Shown in pieces: positions 15,360 through 28,440 of a stretch of DNA of 64,000 nt (position 1 is its first letter; each line of letters opens with the position of its first letter). Location: assembly GCA_034336665.1 (NCBI GenBank), contig JAPFBE010000002.1, positions 6,494,146-6,558,145 of the forward strand. The letters are read 5' to 3'. Source of the stretch: Luscinia megarhynchos. Taxonomy: Eukaryota > Chordata > Aves > Passeriformes > Turdidae. Made by a program: the position numbers and the translations under genes. Below the pieces are notes generated by a model. The model did not search any database and was not told where the DNA came from. It saw only the letters and a list, made by a program, of their open reading frames with translations.

Positions 15360-15412
15360 GAAAAAAAAAAAATAAAAAATAATAATAATAAAAAAAAATA
15401 ATAAAAAAAAAC
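15360..15412. repeat. A-rich low-complexity tract next to the exon
   Basis: This stretch is almost pure A with interspersed T (A runs plus AAT units). Read on the gene strand it is a T-rich tract starting about 60 bases past the POU6F2 donor. Intronic U-rich tracts close downstream of a donor are known binding places for TIA1-type splicing factors. Any such role here is inference. Confidence 0.85.
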
Positions 15413-15476
15413 CAGGGGGAGATTGCTCTTCCGGACAACATGGTAGCAGTGAAATGAAATACCTAGACAGACTTAC

Positions 15477-15648
15477 CGAAGAGCTTGCTGGGAGTGTCCT
15501 CGCTGTCATTTGATTCCACAGGCGCAAGCAAGGGCTCATTCAGCTCGTTGTCTGAAGTAGCTGCCTTGTCCTCACCTCTCAACTCTGCATTCATTTCACT
15601 CCGCAGTGACAGCAAGGGCTTACTGACTTGTCCAGCTATCATTGGATC
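15477..15648 (-). CDS. POU6F2: POU6F2 N-terminal coding exon (internal, partial gene)
   Basis: This exon encodes the N-terminal segment of POU domain class 6 transcription factor 2 (RPF-1), a nuclear DNA-binding protein expressed in retinal neurons and brain. On the minus strand a pyrimidine-rich acceptor ending in CCTAG precedes the exon, which opens with Asp-Pro-Met and runs for 57 codons plus one base to ...Ser-Lys-Leu-Phe-G, followed by the consensus donor GTAAGT. The translation matches the vertebrate family from memory: it begins DPMIAGQVSKPLLS, then contains SEMNAELRGEDKAATS and NEPLLAPVESNDSEDTPSK. The segment is acidic and probably disordered. The POU-specific domain and homeodomain lie in later exons outside the window. 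The reading phase is 0 at the acceptor and 1 at the donor. Translation may start at the internal Met (codon 3) or in an upstream exon; the family form I remember has a few extra residues (MSALLQ) before Asp-Pro-Met. No disabling change is seen. Confidence 0.94.
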
Positions 15649-15692
15649 CTAGGATGGGGGGAAAAAAAGAGTGAGGGGGGAAAAAAAGTGGC
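15649..15692 (-). promoter_or_regulatory. POU6F2: POU6F2 splice acceptor and polypyrimidine tract
   Basis: On the minus strand about 40 bases of nearly uninterrupted T and C lead into CCTAG just before the exon. The tract has two T7 runs and two C6 runs separated by a short CACTC. This is a strong 3' splice site and supports the exon boundary chosen. Confidence 0.9.
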
Positions 15693-15710
15693 AGCTTTGG
15701 TGTGCGTATA

Positions 15711-15773
15711 CTCTCTCTTCCACTCCCTCTCTCTCTCACACACACACATACACACACACTCTCTCTCTCTCTT
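15711..15773. repeat. Compound (CT)n/(CA)n microsatellite
   Basis: CT units, then CA units interrupted once by CATA, then CT units again lie about 60-125 bases upstream of the POU6F2 acceptor on the gene strand, where they read as GA and GT repeats. Intronic GU repeats near splice sites are known targets of CELF and TDP-43 proteins. A splicing role here is inference. Confidence 0.9.
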
Positions 15774-18399
15774 ATCTCTGGCTGCTCCTGCTGTTATTGC
15801 TGGCTGCAGTCAAGTGAAGAGCTATTACAGATCCAATGAGTTTTCCATTACTCCCCACCCTATTAAAGCTCAACTAGCATGTGAGAGATTCAGGATGCTT
15901 TGGAGAAAAACTTCTATGAAAGCAACATAACCAACACAGCTTTAATTGTGGGATGTGCTTTTTCTGTGTGTATGTTTTTACACCTCACCCTGTCCTTAGC
16001 ATAGTAAGAGAAGAAATTCCTATATGCTCCGATACCACAGAAGAGGAGCCCCCTGTGAGCGCTCCACAGTGATTTAAAGAGGTATCCTCAGCTGTATAAC
16101 ATTAACAAAATCAAATGCACAGGTTCTAGCATTACAGCATTTCTATCAAAATACACAGCATCATTATCCATTTCATTACATACTTTTAACAGAAATACAG
16201 TTTTCTTCTAACTGTTCCTGTCGTTGGGATACCCTGCTTCAAAAGTCCATAAAGACACAAACACGCATTTTTCTTTCGAAAATAAAAAACACAGAAACCA
16301 TTTTCTAAAAGATAAAATTAGGGAAGATACTTACACATACAGTTTGCAATTATTCTTGTGTTTGCAACATTATATACCCCATAAAACATTACACACATAT
16401 ATATGCACATCTAAATTTTTTCTTGATGATCAGAATCTGTTTTATCTTCTGCTCATTGAGGACGTTTAGGGGTCAGGCATTATTTCCAAGCACACTCAGT
16501 TATTCCGGTTGCAAAATAATAAGCATAATATCATGACAGCACAGAAAGCAGAGCTAAAAAAAACTAAAAAAAAAGAAAAAGAACAAGTGACCTTGTTGCT
16601 CTCTCTAGCAGCTATTTATTGCAAAGTTCATGCCTAAATGGTTCTTATGCAGAGAACAGGTGACCAGCGAGCAAGTAGGTTGGCTAGCATGTTCCCTCTG
16701 TCCCGTCCTCACATTGGTCGATGTTTGCCTGTGGGTTTTTTAATGTATTCATGTCTGAAAAGTGAATTTGATATGACACATGATAATCTATGAAAATGTT
16801 AATCAATACAAATAGTTTAAGCTGTCATCAAATGCACTTCTTTAGTCAATACTCATATTGCCGAAAACAATGTCACTGTCACCAGGGCTTAATTTGCACA
16901 GCACTTAAATATTGGACTCTGTGCATCAATGCACTCCTCTTCAAATACTGTAGGTAAACACATTTTCTCCCTATTTAAGGCTGAAGCACTCAGCACGCAT
17001 TTAGTTGAGCCGAATCCTCCCTTTTGAATACCTTGATAGGTCCACTGGAGGGCAAAATTAATACTTAATTGAATCTCACAGTCATCAAAATAATCAATAC
17101 TTTTTTATTATTTATTCTTTACAGTCTGTTGACTGTTTCAAACCTCTGAGGGAATGGTGGAAAGGATTCATGGCTTTGAAACACTGTCATTTAACAAGGT
17201 AATTTTCAGTGGGGCATTAGAGGTTGTGAAACATATAATAAAACAAAAATGGTGGCTTATAATAGGAAGAAAGAAAAGAATTATATTTCTGCCATCTAAC
17301 AAAACAGGATAAATAAAAAAAAGCAAGTGCAAGCAGGAGAGGGAGAAAGGAGGGGGAGAGGGAAAGAAAGACTGGCTTTTGAAGGGTTTTATCATATCAA
17401 GAGCAGAGCTGAGCTTTCATAATGCTGACATTTCTCATTCTGACAATCCTAAACAAGTGGAAAGGATGAGATCGCAGATATCATCTTTCATCACATTCCC
17501 CAGCTTAAGAACCAACATGACAGCTTCTCTTCCCTTTACACTGTTAATTACTAAATAAAATACTGCTCTCTGTCAGCATTAGATTATTGCAGATAGCAAC
17601 CACAAGCATTACTCCATTGTTTTGTTTTGCCTTTTTTTAAACCAGTGATACCTACCTTGAACTCTTCAGAAAATAAATTAGGCTTGTGTCTACATATTGT
17701 AAATATATGAAACATAATCAATTTAATCAATTTGGTCAATCCATGTTATTGTCAGGCTAAATTGCTGGCAATTTATTAACATTTCATTTACTGTATTTAT
17801 TAGACAGCAACAATCTGAACATTTCTTAGATGTTTCTGGAGAGGAAACAAAAACCAACAGATTTCTTTTGCAGACACTTTTAAAAACTCTGACTTGTTTT
17901 GCCTCATACTCATAGTGCACTATGGACAGTCATTTACTGAGGCAAAAAATTTGTTTGCTTTCATATACTAAATAATGTATTTTAGCCAGTTTTGCAGCTA
18001 AAGGTCATTGTGAACATTGTGAGCATTGTTTCAGTCTGTGCTGCTTCTCTCAGTTTCAGCTATTCAAAACTAACATCAAGATTTGTTACCAACATCCATA
18101 ATAAATGTTAATCAGAACAAAATTTGATCCTTTTCATCAAGGTAGTTTGGAGAGAAACTAATCATGTCCACAGAGAAAAACTCCTGATCTGAGGACTAAC
18201 AGCAATTTAATGGATTTCATGGAATCTGTGAGATTCTAGATCAAGTCTATGTTGCCAAATTCTGAAGTTGAATGTATGAAAAATGGGAGGAAGAATAATG
18301 TGGGAAATGTAACAGTACTGGGAGAAACCTCAGCTCTTCGATGATGGTGAATTCACAGCAACTTCAACAGAGCCAGGATTTTATTTGTTATGTATATCT

Positions 18400-18760
18400 A
18401 TAATTCAGCCTCACCTGGAGTACTTTGTTCATTTCTGGTTAGCCCATCTAAGAAAGATACATCCGAAAAAAGGTGCAGTAAGGATGATAAACTGATCGAA
18501 AGGCCTGGGAGTGCTTACAAAAAAAGTGACTAAGAATGAGCATGATCAAAGGGTACAAGAAAATAAACAGCAGAGAGAAAATGTAGATCAGAATCTATTC
18601 ACCCTAACTCATCTGAGGAGAAAAGGTGTCTCCACTGAAATGGGAAAAAATCATAAATATAATAATAATAAATTATATTTTTCCAAACAGTAGTTGGTGG
18701 AAAACCTGTGGAACTCCTTGCTGCAAGGTATCACTGAGACCTGCACTGCAGTAAACATCA
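18400..18760 (+). mobile_element. Ancient, degraded CR1-type LINE fragment
   Basis: The stretch keeps scattered phrases of a CR1/L3-like ORF2 end on the plus strand: a 'cacctggagtactttgttca' segment, then 'aaaaaggtgcag', 'catctgaggaga' and 'gtggaactccttgctgcaag', in the order expected of the family. The rest is heavily mutated and no frame is intact. The divergence implies an old insertion, probably well before the source species arose. Exact ends are uncertain. Confidence 0.6.
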
Positions 18761-21700
18761 ACATAGTCACTCACATGGCTGGGCATACTCTTAGCAGTGA
18801 ATTTAAAACAGCTTTGCAAACACACAGGCAAGGACTATAAAAAGTGAAAATAACCTAAACTGCTGCCCCTCCCTCAGGCAACACAAGAACCTGTAGTTAA
18901 CCCCCAGGGCAGCTCTCTCTGTCAGGAGGTAAATGAACGACAACTTTCTCTCTAAGCAGACGGATTAGATACTGTCCAAATTTCTAGTCTACATGAAGAC
19001 TAAATAAATCACTTAAATGATGACTTAAGGAAAGGTATGTTTCCTTGAAAAACATACTAAAAATTGGACGCTTTTAAACTTTAGGCCTTCAATCTCTTTC
19101 TGTGCTTAAAAATCTCTTCTGTAGTGAATTATGCATGATTAAAAACTATTGTTTTTGCAAAACGTAATAAATTGTAATTCTAGTGCACAGCAAGTAGCCT
19201 AGTCTGCCAAATCCTTTGATCAAAGGGGGTTTTTCCTGTGTTTCCTAATGGTGTCCCTAACAAAAATTCTGGAGTTGCTATGACAGCTGCAGGCTCCAGC
19301 AGCCCTCTCCTCCTCTTCACCCACCTGCAAGCCCGTCCCAGAGAGCACCCACAGCACTGGAGAGGATGCACTGAGGGAAAGGAATTGTGTGTGCATCTTT
19401 AGTAGGTAATACTGTCAGGATCTGCTCTTCTGCACTGGGTGTCTGTGGGCTTGGCACTCAGCATTTGCTTTTTGGAAGGTGCTCTAGGTGCTGCTCTGTA
19501 GCACAGGCTCTTCTGCTCACTGACACAAACACAAAAGTTTCAGCTTTTCATATGCAAAACTGAAAAGGCTAAGAATGCATAAAACCAGAAAGATGAACTT
19601 TGTCAAAAGGGTTTATATGCTTTAAGTAAGAGGCAAGGGCACATAATGCTTCAGAATTTAAGGGTTCAAGATATGAGAGAGCTAAGGAATCACAATCCCC
19701 TTATTCAAAATATATACCACACTTGTAGTGACAAATTATACACACATCTCTTGCAGATACTCATATAACTTGTCATCTATTTCTTGTCCAACTAGCACTA
19801 GTACTTCCAGACTTGCCTGTTTCCTGTGAGATTTCCCTGACAGCTTTGTGCTGCAACTGGTCCTCCCTGCTGTGTGTCTCCCTTAAGGGCTGGCTTATAC
19901 CTCCTGTAATTCAGTCACAGTTTCTGCTACACCACTCTTCAGCTCTACCACTCCCTGATGGTTGAAACTGGCTCATGTGCTTAAATTAATAGTAAAAATC
20001 CTGTGGATTTGCAAACGCAAATTTTGGTTCTGGTAACACACCCTCTTCTAAAAGCTAAAACCTTTACTTTTTTCTTATCTGAAGGACTGTACGAAGTACA
20101 GGAGAACATTTATCACTGTGTTAAAAGCTTTGCCTTTGCACTTTAAGGGTAAAGGTGCAGTTTCTAAGCAAAACTATTTAGTAATCAAAGATAGTTTTTA
20201 AAAGAAACTGTATAGGGTTTGTGTCAAACATGCCCTAGGCAGAAGTCTAAAAATGAATTACTTTCTTCTTTAATGTAGGACTTGGGTGATAATAGAGCTT
20301 TATAAAGGCTTCATGTACTGATTTAGCCACTGGTCTAAATTTTGTACTTACTGCACCATAAACATTGTTGCTCTGAATGTAATTACTTTCTAAATTCTAG
20401 TTCAGAGAAAAAGTGAGATCCTCTGTTTTGCTTTTTATTTTGCCTTTAGTTTGAAGTTAATTTTCACAGACTTTCTCCCCCCTACCGTAGAAGTATTAAA
20501 AATCAATTTTCTGCTTTTCTTCAAAGCGTTAAATAAATCCTGCCCAAACCCCCATACCCAGGCATGATATTGCACAGACTTCGGTTTGGGATATACATAA
20601 TGAATTTGAGAGCAAACACAAAAATTCTACTAATAAACATAAAATTTGCACTTTGTAATTACTTGTTATTCCAATGATTGCACTAAAATTTATTCAAATT
20701 GTAGCTTTTAAATTTTTTTAATCAAGATAGAGCACAATCACAAACTTGGATAAAGCTGTTCTAAGGAACATCTGTTCTAAGATTTCTTTTTTCAGCAAAT
20801 ACCAGTGAAATTTAGGATTACCTTCTCCCTTGGTGTTCTTATGAAAAAGTTTTTTTCCTTTTTCTCAAGGTTTTTTTTGCTTGGTTTTTTTTCATAAATA
20901 AAGATCTTTTACAGACAACCTTCTTTGATTATTTCTTCTTTTAGCATTGTTTTATCTGCTGTCACTAATGTGCTGATATTTCTATCCCAATCTATCCATA
21001 GACTGGTTTATGCAAACTACTTTGAATCAACCTTTTGTCCCCTGCTAGCCTCTGACCATTTCTACCTGCTGGCTCTTATTTCCCTGGAAAAGTTACAGGG
21101 AAAAATCTCATTTTCTTCACAGCCACTTGTACCACCACCTTTGGATGGATGTTTATAAGCAAAACAAACAAGCTGATACATGGTCATTGATATCTCATCA
21201 CTACTTTGATCTTGAACTTCTATTTACATTTGTATGTCTCTGACCTATATTACTAATATTCAGATTACTAAAATCTTCTGCATTACCTGTCCTTTCTCTT
21301 ACAGCAAAAAGCTGACATAGCATCAGCTCATCTCACTCAATATGAATATTACACCCAAAACAGTCTCTGCTTTTCTTCAGCTAAAACTGTATTTATTCTC
21401 CTCATTAAATTCTCTGTAGCAAAAAGGAAAGTTGTAGAAAAAGAAAGTTCTTATTTTCTCCCTTTTCTCAATATTAGTGTGGCTTTGGACATTTTATTTT
21501 TCCAATGATATTCGTTTTCCCATATAGTGTCCAGGTTGCAGTTAAAAATAGTTTTATAATAAAAAATAATGCAGCTAATTCATAAATCAGTGCTTAGTTG
21601 TACACATTTTATTAATAATACTGAACTATAGCAATTTAATTTGGAAGGTCAGAAAAACTATCATGCCCATGGTGCCCTCTTTTTCAGAAATATTCTTTTC

Positions 21701-23017
21701 AAGTTAAGCAGTAATGTTAGGATTGTCTCCGTCATTTATTTGCTTAATTTTAAGTTCTGAGGAAATTTAAATGGTTACTGTTAATTAGAATAACATAGAT
21801 CTGACTGGAAAAATAAGGTTTACAGAAACTTATGGAGCTTTTAATTGTTGTTTCAGGAATCTAAACACAGAATTAATTTTATTTATTTTTTAAACTAAAT
21901 TTTAAATGTCAATGTCCCTTGAATTGCTGTGCCTTGAGATTGAGGTACTACAATGTATTTTCAAATCATATCAAAAAATCCCTCACTAAACTTCCCCCCC
22001 CCATTTCACTGTTTTCCCCAATGATACTATTGCACATATTTCTTACACCTATTAAGATCAAAGTTCACAAAATAATTTCAATTTGCTAATCAGGCTAGCT
22101 CCAGGCTGCAGGGAACAGCCACACAGAGGCTGTCCCACAGTAAATAACTAGGTCACTATTACTTTGCAATCAGTTTGGGTTTATTGCTCTAAATGTACCC
22201 CAGCAGTCATGCTGCAATCTTTAAAAGGGAAAGAAAGGCAAAGAAGGGTGGATTCACCATAGAAAAAGTAAGGAACAATAATTCATTGTAAGAGACATCT
22301 GCACCTCTGGTCTAGAAAAGCCCTTTCTTAATCCTTTTGGCAAAGAAATGCGTGCACTAATGAATCCATACTTTGAGTTTTTCCTGACACACGACACTTA
22401 GGGATCACTAATGCCAGAGTACACACAGCACAGAAGCTTTACTCATAATATTGCTTTAAAGTCTTAAAAGTTGACCTTAATGCTTCTGATACAATTATTA
22501 GTCTGATTTAAGGATCATACTGCTCTTTTTGTTACAAGAACTCTTGTTTAGACTTTTGTACCAGATCCAGGGTGAAGCTATTCAAAACTTTCCACTATTA
22601 ATTAGATAACAAGAGTTTTAATTTTGGCCTTGGCCTGATTATAATGATTCCACGTTTAAATGACATACGGCCTTTCTGTAAAGGAGCTTCTCTATCTGTG
22701 GACATGTAGGAAAAGTCTGTGTGCATACACAGGTCAAAAGACAAGAGAAGCTACTATTCTGGGAAGATACCACACTTCTCAAAACACATGATAGACAACA
22801 GCACAGAGCCACTAGTAGAAATAACAAGTCCTAAGAGTGGCGAGAGAAATCAGCCTTCTTCTAGTTAAAGATTCTTGGAGTTGCACAAAACCTGACCCAT
22901 TTTTGTGAAAGCAGACAATCAGGCCCTAGAGATCAGGATAGGGCAAAGGCAAAACAGGCAATTTTGACTGGCAACAATGTGGTGAAATAAGCCTTCAATA
23001 CACTTTCCCACTCACTT

Positions 23018-23068
23018 TATAGAATCATCTAGGTTAGGAAAAGAAATTTAAGATCATCAGACCAAGAG
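23018..23068 (-). mobile_element. CR1 3'-tail fragment
   Basis: The plus strand reads tatagaatcatctaggtta, then an aggaaaagaaatttaag-type segment leading to gatcatcag. This is the reverse complement of the conserved CR1 3' end. Only about 50 bases are recognisable. CR1 copies are usually 5'-truncated, so a tail-only fragment is normal. Confidence 0.65.
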
Positions 23069-26000
23069 ATTTCCTACATTTTTTTCATCTGGTTTCCTGA
23101 AAGAAGGAGATGCTGTAGGAGAGCAATTAAATCTGAAATTAGAAGATGGTCCTATCAAGAGTAAGACTGACTCTTTTCTCCAATGGATGATTCCCAATGC
23201 TCTGTCAATTCTATTCTGAAGGAGCCATGTCAAACATCAAGAGAACATCCAGAAAATGTCAAGCCTGAAAAAATAATTTTAATTTTTATACTGTGGGGCC
23301 AACTTACCAGAAGGCTTGGAAAAATCCAGCATGAAGAGGAAAGCATTGTTTTCCATCAAAAGAAAAATACAAAAACAAAACCATGTTGTATAAAGGTATT
23401 CATTCATTACTCTTATGGAAAAAGTACCATTCTACCCTACTGTAGAGTGTCATTGGGTGTCTAAGTGATCCCTGCTATAAAACAGCCCCAACCTTCTTGT
23501 TCACACCCCAAAATTATTATGTGGTGATGTTTTAGTCTCCACACTGACCACATAAGAAGATATGAACCTGTCTGCCAAATCACAAGTGCTCTTTCAAAAG
23601 CCTGCCAGTTTTGTAACTTGTCTTTTTTCTTGTTTAATATTTGCTCAATTTTGATTTTAGATAGCCCTTAAAACACAAGGCCTCTCTTTCCAGATGATTA
23701 TGCTACATAATCTGCTCTCCAAGAGAGGCCATAAACAACCTCTTTGAAATTAGGAAACATAATAAAATACTCCATGGCATACTTGAGTCAGTCTTTCCAA
23801 GGTGTAAGATTTCTTACTAGGAATTCTACCACAAAGCAGTAAAATGATAACAATTTGGCTTAACCAGAAATTTAAATATTATATGCAGTTTGTCTATATT
23901 TTCATTTGTAAGGCTTTGTCAACCATGCACACACTAAAAATTACTTTGGGTGAAAAAATACCAAAGCCAAAATTCAGCTAAAATTGCTTTCTTTCAGAAA
24001 TCAGCACATCAGAATCCACAGCAAAACCAAACTTACAATAGCTTTTGAATGTTTCTCAGATATGAGAGAGAAGCTTGACCAGGCTCTATAGAAGGGACTC
24101 AGAGTGATTGAAAGAAGCTCTCCTCTTAGTTAAACAAAACTTAATTTTACATTAACATGTCAGGATTTTCACGATGTAAAACAAAGAAACCATTAACTTG
24201 AATTTTTGGTGATCAGAGCATGGGTTAAATAGTAACCCAGCTCAGTGGTTAATTAATTAAATTACTTGCATTTGGTCTAGGAAGATCCAAATCAAGATTT
24301 ATCTGTAGTCAGCTGTGGACTCAGCTACATGAGGAAAGGCACTTCCTATTTCAGTATGGATCTCTTCCCTAGCTCTCACCAGAAATTCTAACACCTTCTA
24401 AAAAACTTTGTTGAAATGGGTATAAATCCCTTATAGTGCAATGAAGCAACATTTTCTAGTGAAAACTCTTGTAATATTACTTTAGCTCCAGTTTCATCCA
24501 GGTTTTTAATTGAATGCCACTTTTTAAATGATTAAAATTTACAATACAATACATAGTAATAACCTATACCAGTTTGGGAGTTCAGTATATATTTTTTGCA
24601 AATCTTTTAAAATCCTTTACAAATGCAATTGAAAGACTTAAACAAATCACATCAGGCAAATCATGATTGCACCAGAATATGACAATCAAAACTTTGATGA
24701 AAAGTCTTCAATCCAAAATTGTTCATTTTTATTTTGAAGCAAGTGACAAAGTGTGCTTTAACTTCTTCTTGCTAAAAAAGGCTGAAGTCTTGCCAAATCT
24801 GAACCCTAACTTAGGATGGCTCAACCTTAATTTTATATAATATGTGGTTAATAATTTAGTCTGCTCTTCATGGAGCTTCCCATAATACAGCACACTTGAA
24901 TTTCAGTGACAAGTATGGGAAATTATTTCTTTTCTGGCATTTTTACTTATATCATACTTTCTAGGGGTGGACCTTCAGATTTCCTTTTATCTACTCTAAG
25001 CATAGAATAGAAAAGCAATAATGCCCATCTTTTGAAGAAACTGAAAGCCTCTCCTGATCTGAGGCTCACAGACTAAAATGTTATTTTCTTTTCCAGATAC
25101 TAGAAAATGCACTGCAGCTTCCAGGTTAAGAGGAAGAATCCCAAATAGTTTTCCTATCATTCTTCTATGTTGAAATAATCTGACAACAAAACCTGCTGCT
25201 ACAGCTGCTAAACATACTTAATAATGCCACAAATACTGCAGATCAATAATGCAATGCTTTTTATATTTCCCAAGCCTTTCTCATTGATGAATGAGTGCAA
25301 TTGTTTTTTTAATCATTACAAAAGATCTTCAGGGTTACTTTACTTCATACCAGGTCTTCATCAACACCTGGGTACCAGATATTTCTTTTCATATTGTAGA
25401 TCACAATATTAATGTGACTAATATTAATTCCTAATTAAATGTATTCCTAATTTAACATGCCTTCAACTCCCACACAGCTTCATATTTATGCAATTTGCAT
25501 AAAGACTTAAAGAACTTGAAACCAAAGGGTGCTTCACCTTTTTATCAATAGCCTTAATTTGCTGGAATTTGCAGGTATACTTATAAACTCCCAAGGTTTT
25601 GTTCATTATGCTGAGGTGAGATATGTCACACACCAAACACAGGAACAGTATTATGTGTTGGACATATGGCAGGATCTCTTCAATACAAAACAGTTTTTCT
25701 GTTTAATGCTTTACAACAGGAAAACAGCAGAACATTTACTGATCATTTTGGCAGCAATTACAGTAACTGGATTACCAATAAACAATGATATAAGCATTTC
25801 ACAGATCTGCTAATATTTTCCTACATGAACAATCCTGTTCTTTATTAGATAATGTTTGGTTGGGGGATTTTTGGAGGGTTTGTTGTTCTTTCAAGAAAAA
25901 AATGCCATACAATGATTTGCCATTGGCTCTCTATTGTTTCTTGAGAAAACTCCTTCAAAACAAACAATATTTTAAGAAAGGAAAAATCAGATCAGAGAGT

Positions 26001-26618
26001 AGACCAAAACATGCAACTATAACAGCATGTTGCTGCTAACACCTGGTTTTTGCAAGCTGGCTGGCATCACTGGGCTGCTCAGCTTCACCCTAAAAGAGTA
26101 ACTATCACTGCTCTGCTCAGAGAGCAGTCACAAATGCTGCTGATTTCCTTGTTTAACAGGAGAAAAATATTTCCACAGATCCTATTATTGTTTATGACGT
26201 GTGTATCTAATGTATGCACATATATGCATGTAAATATTACATGTATAAAAAAGTTTTTAGCAGGCCCCATTCCTTCCCAATTCAGCCTTTTGAATTGCTG
26301 CCATGTGCTTCAACAGGGACAAACACATACTCAATTTTCCCAATGAAAAATCAGTAAGGGAACTGATTTTCTTGTCACTGAAATCAATAACAAGGTATCA
26401 ATAGGTATCCCTAAATGTGGCTTAGTTTTTTTTTAAAAAAAAATTTAGGTCAACAAAATCTCATAATACTATTGGTTTCAAATTACTTTTTTACCAACTT
26501 TTTAACCTATTACAAACTTTATGTTATTTTTTAAAAACAACTAATAAATATCATCTTTCAAAATAAAATTTTCCTTCCAATTAATGATGTTATTTAAAAA
26601 ATGGCATAACTTGCAAAC

Positions 26619-26645
26619 TTTTTTTCTTTTTCTTTTTCTTTTTCT
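26619..26645. repeat. (TTTTTC)n simple repeat
   Basis: About four units of T5-6 plus C form a pure pyrimidine tract on the plus strand. Confidence 0.85.
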
Positions 26646-28157
26646 AATTTAGTTTGACATATGCAAAACCAAAGAGGCACTTGGGTTTCCCACAGCAAGC
26701 CTGAGTATTCTAGCACATCTGCAAGATCATACAGTGTTCAAACCATCATTGACCCTTCTGTTAGTCCTCTTATAATAAAAATAGTCTTTCCTTTGTGGGA
26801 GAGGAAGTTTGCCACCAGATGCTTATAATAGGAGGGCTGGCCTTTTGGAGGTCCAGTTTTGCCACTGGAGCTGTGTGCATTGCCAGGCAAGCCACCTAAT
26901 CCCTATAGATTGTTTAACCAATTTGCAAAGGAGAGACCAGGTCAAGGGTGTCTATTTTGACTTTTAAGCCTTCCTGTGAAAATTTCCATAAGTGATCTAA
27001 CCTATCCCCACAGAGTCTTTACAGAAGTCTTTCTTGCTCTGTGCTTTCTAAGGTTTAATAATATCTAACTTAGAGTGTCATAAAAACTAAATTTCCTCAA
27101 ACTACACTCACAAACATTTAGTTATATTTATTGCTAGGGCAATTTCCACTATATTTAAGTGGGCCATTAATAATTTTATCCATTTATTCCTTTTGTTCAC
27201 CTACTCCTTTAATGATTTACCTGCTTTCAATATCTACAGATATCCATTTTCTGATGTGTTGAGCAGATAATCTAGCAATGCATATTTAACCAATTTAATC
27301 CTTACATCAAGAAAAATTCATCTCTCATTCTTAACCTGATGGCACTTCTGATACATTTCACAGAGGTGCTACAGGTCTTGATTGTAACTGTCAAACTCAA
27401 CACTGGGACAGCTTCAAAGGGTCTTCTACGAGTAAAAGATGCTTTCTCCTTGCTCTCTTTCTACTCAAACTGCTACACTGTGTGGCCTCCATTCTCCCAG
27501 CCAAAGGAGCTCAAGAAGAATTAGGAAAGCAGATCTTCATTGCAGAGAAGGAAAGCAAGAAAATAAAACACTGTAAGACAGGAGCTCATATCTGCTGTTA
27601 TCAGACCCTATTCTGTTATGTTACTTTTGCTTTTCTTCCTACCACTGCACTTTCCTCAGGAATATTCCCTTTCCAAATAGTTACCAATATGACTACCCTT
27701 AAAATCTTGGTGGGTGGTTCATATTTTTTAAACCTACTGGAATGCTCCTCCAACACATTTATTCCTGCTTGTGGTTACAGTAGTTGCTCCCTCTTGAAGA
27801 TTTGCACTGTTTTGGGGAGCTACTACATAATAATGTCTAGTAGCTAAGCACTCACACAACTACTCACTCACTCCTCTCTCTCAACAGAGGCAGAGATGAC
27901 TTGTGGATCAATATAAAGACAGTTTGATAAGTGAAGCATAAGATGCATATGCAAGCAAACCAAAATCAGGAATTTTTAGTATCACTTTCCATTTACAAGC
28001 CAATTCCAGGGCAGTGAAGCCTCACTGTGTGTAACACCTACCTGAGATGACACAAATAACCAAAATTCATCCTTCTTTCTCCCTGCTTTTAATGCTGAAC
28101 ACTGCATCATATGTCTGGAATATCCCTTTGGTCAGTTGGGGTCAGACATCCCAACAG

Positions 28158-28440
28158 CATCATAGAATTGAACAATTTGGGTTTGAAGGGACACTAAGGT
28201 CACCTTGACCAGGTTGTTTAGAGCTCCAGCTAACCTGCCCTAAACATTTCCAGACATGGGGCATCCACAAGTTCTCTGTGCAACCTGTTCTGATGCCTCA
28301 CCACTCCCATGGTAAAGAGTTTTTTTCTACTATCTGATCTAAGCCTATTGTCTTTCATTTTGAAGCCATTTCCCCCTTCTCCTATCACTACAAACTCTTG
28401 TAAATAGACTTTCTCCAGGGAGGCTTTGCAGAGAGACTGT
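28158..28440 (-). mobile_element. CR1 LINE 3' fragment
   Basis: The plus strand starts with the reversed CR1 tail (catcatagaattg, then gggtttgaagggaca) and continues through the known order of the reversed 3' region: gacatggggcatccac, a degenerate tctctgggcaacctgttcc and the 'cctcaccactcccatggtaa' stretch. In minus-strand translation a corrupted form of the family's 'W-NRL-P-REVV' ORF2 C-terminal motif can be seen. It is 5'-truncated and not functional. Confidence 0.88.

Larger units (their letters stand above)
1..15476 (-). other. POU6F2: POU6F2 intron, 3' of the N-terminal exon
   Basis: This is AT-rich non-coding sequence downstream, in the gene's direction, of the POU6F2 exon at 15477-15648. 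I looked for the next POU6F2 exon, which in other vertebrates continues with an Ala-Arg-Gly-Asn-rich segment and then glutamine-rich sequence, and did not see it. The very long introns known for this gene make its absence unsurprising. Open frames here are short (at most 168 codons), low in complexity and lack paired splice sites. No interspersed repeat is recognisable. The stretch holds homopolymer runs (T at about 3708-3721, A at about 7747-7760), a TA-rich run near 10723-10746, two clear hairpins (1601-1635 and 4435-4478) and homeodomain-type AT motifs such as those near 11372-11392. Some of it may be conserved regulatory DNA, but that cannot be judged from one sequence. Confidence 0.75.

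Noticed and set aside
27482..27847. 121-codon open frame
   Set aside because: Ordinary composition with no recognisable domain. It is a chance frame in intron DNA.
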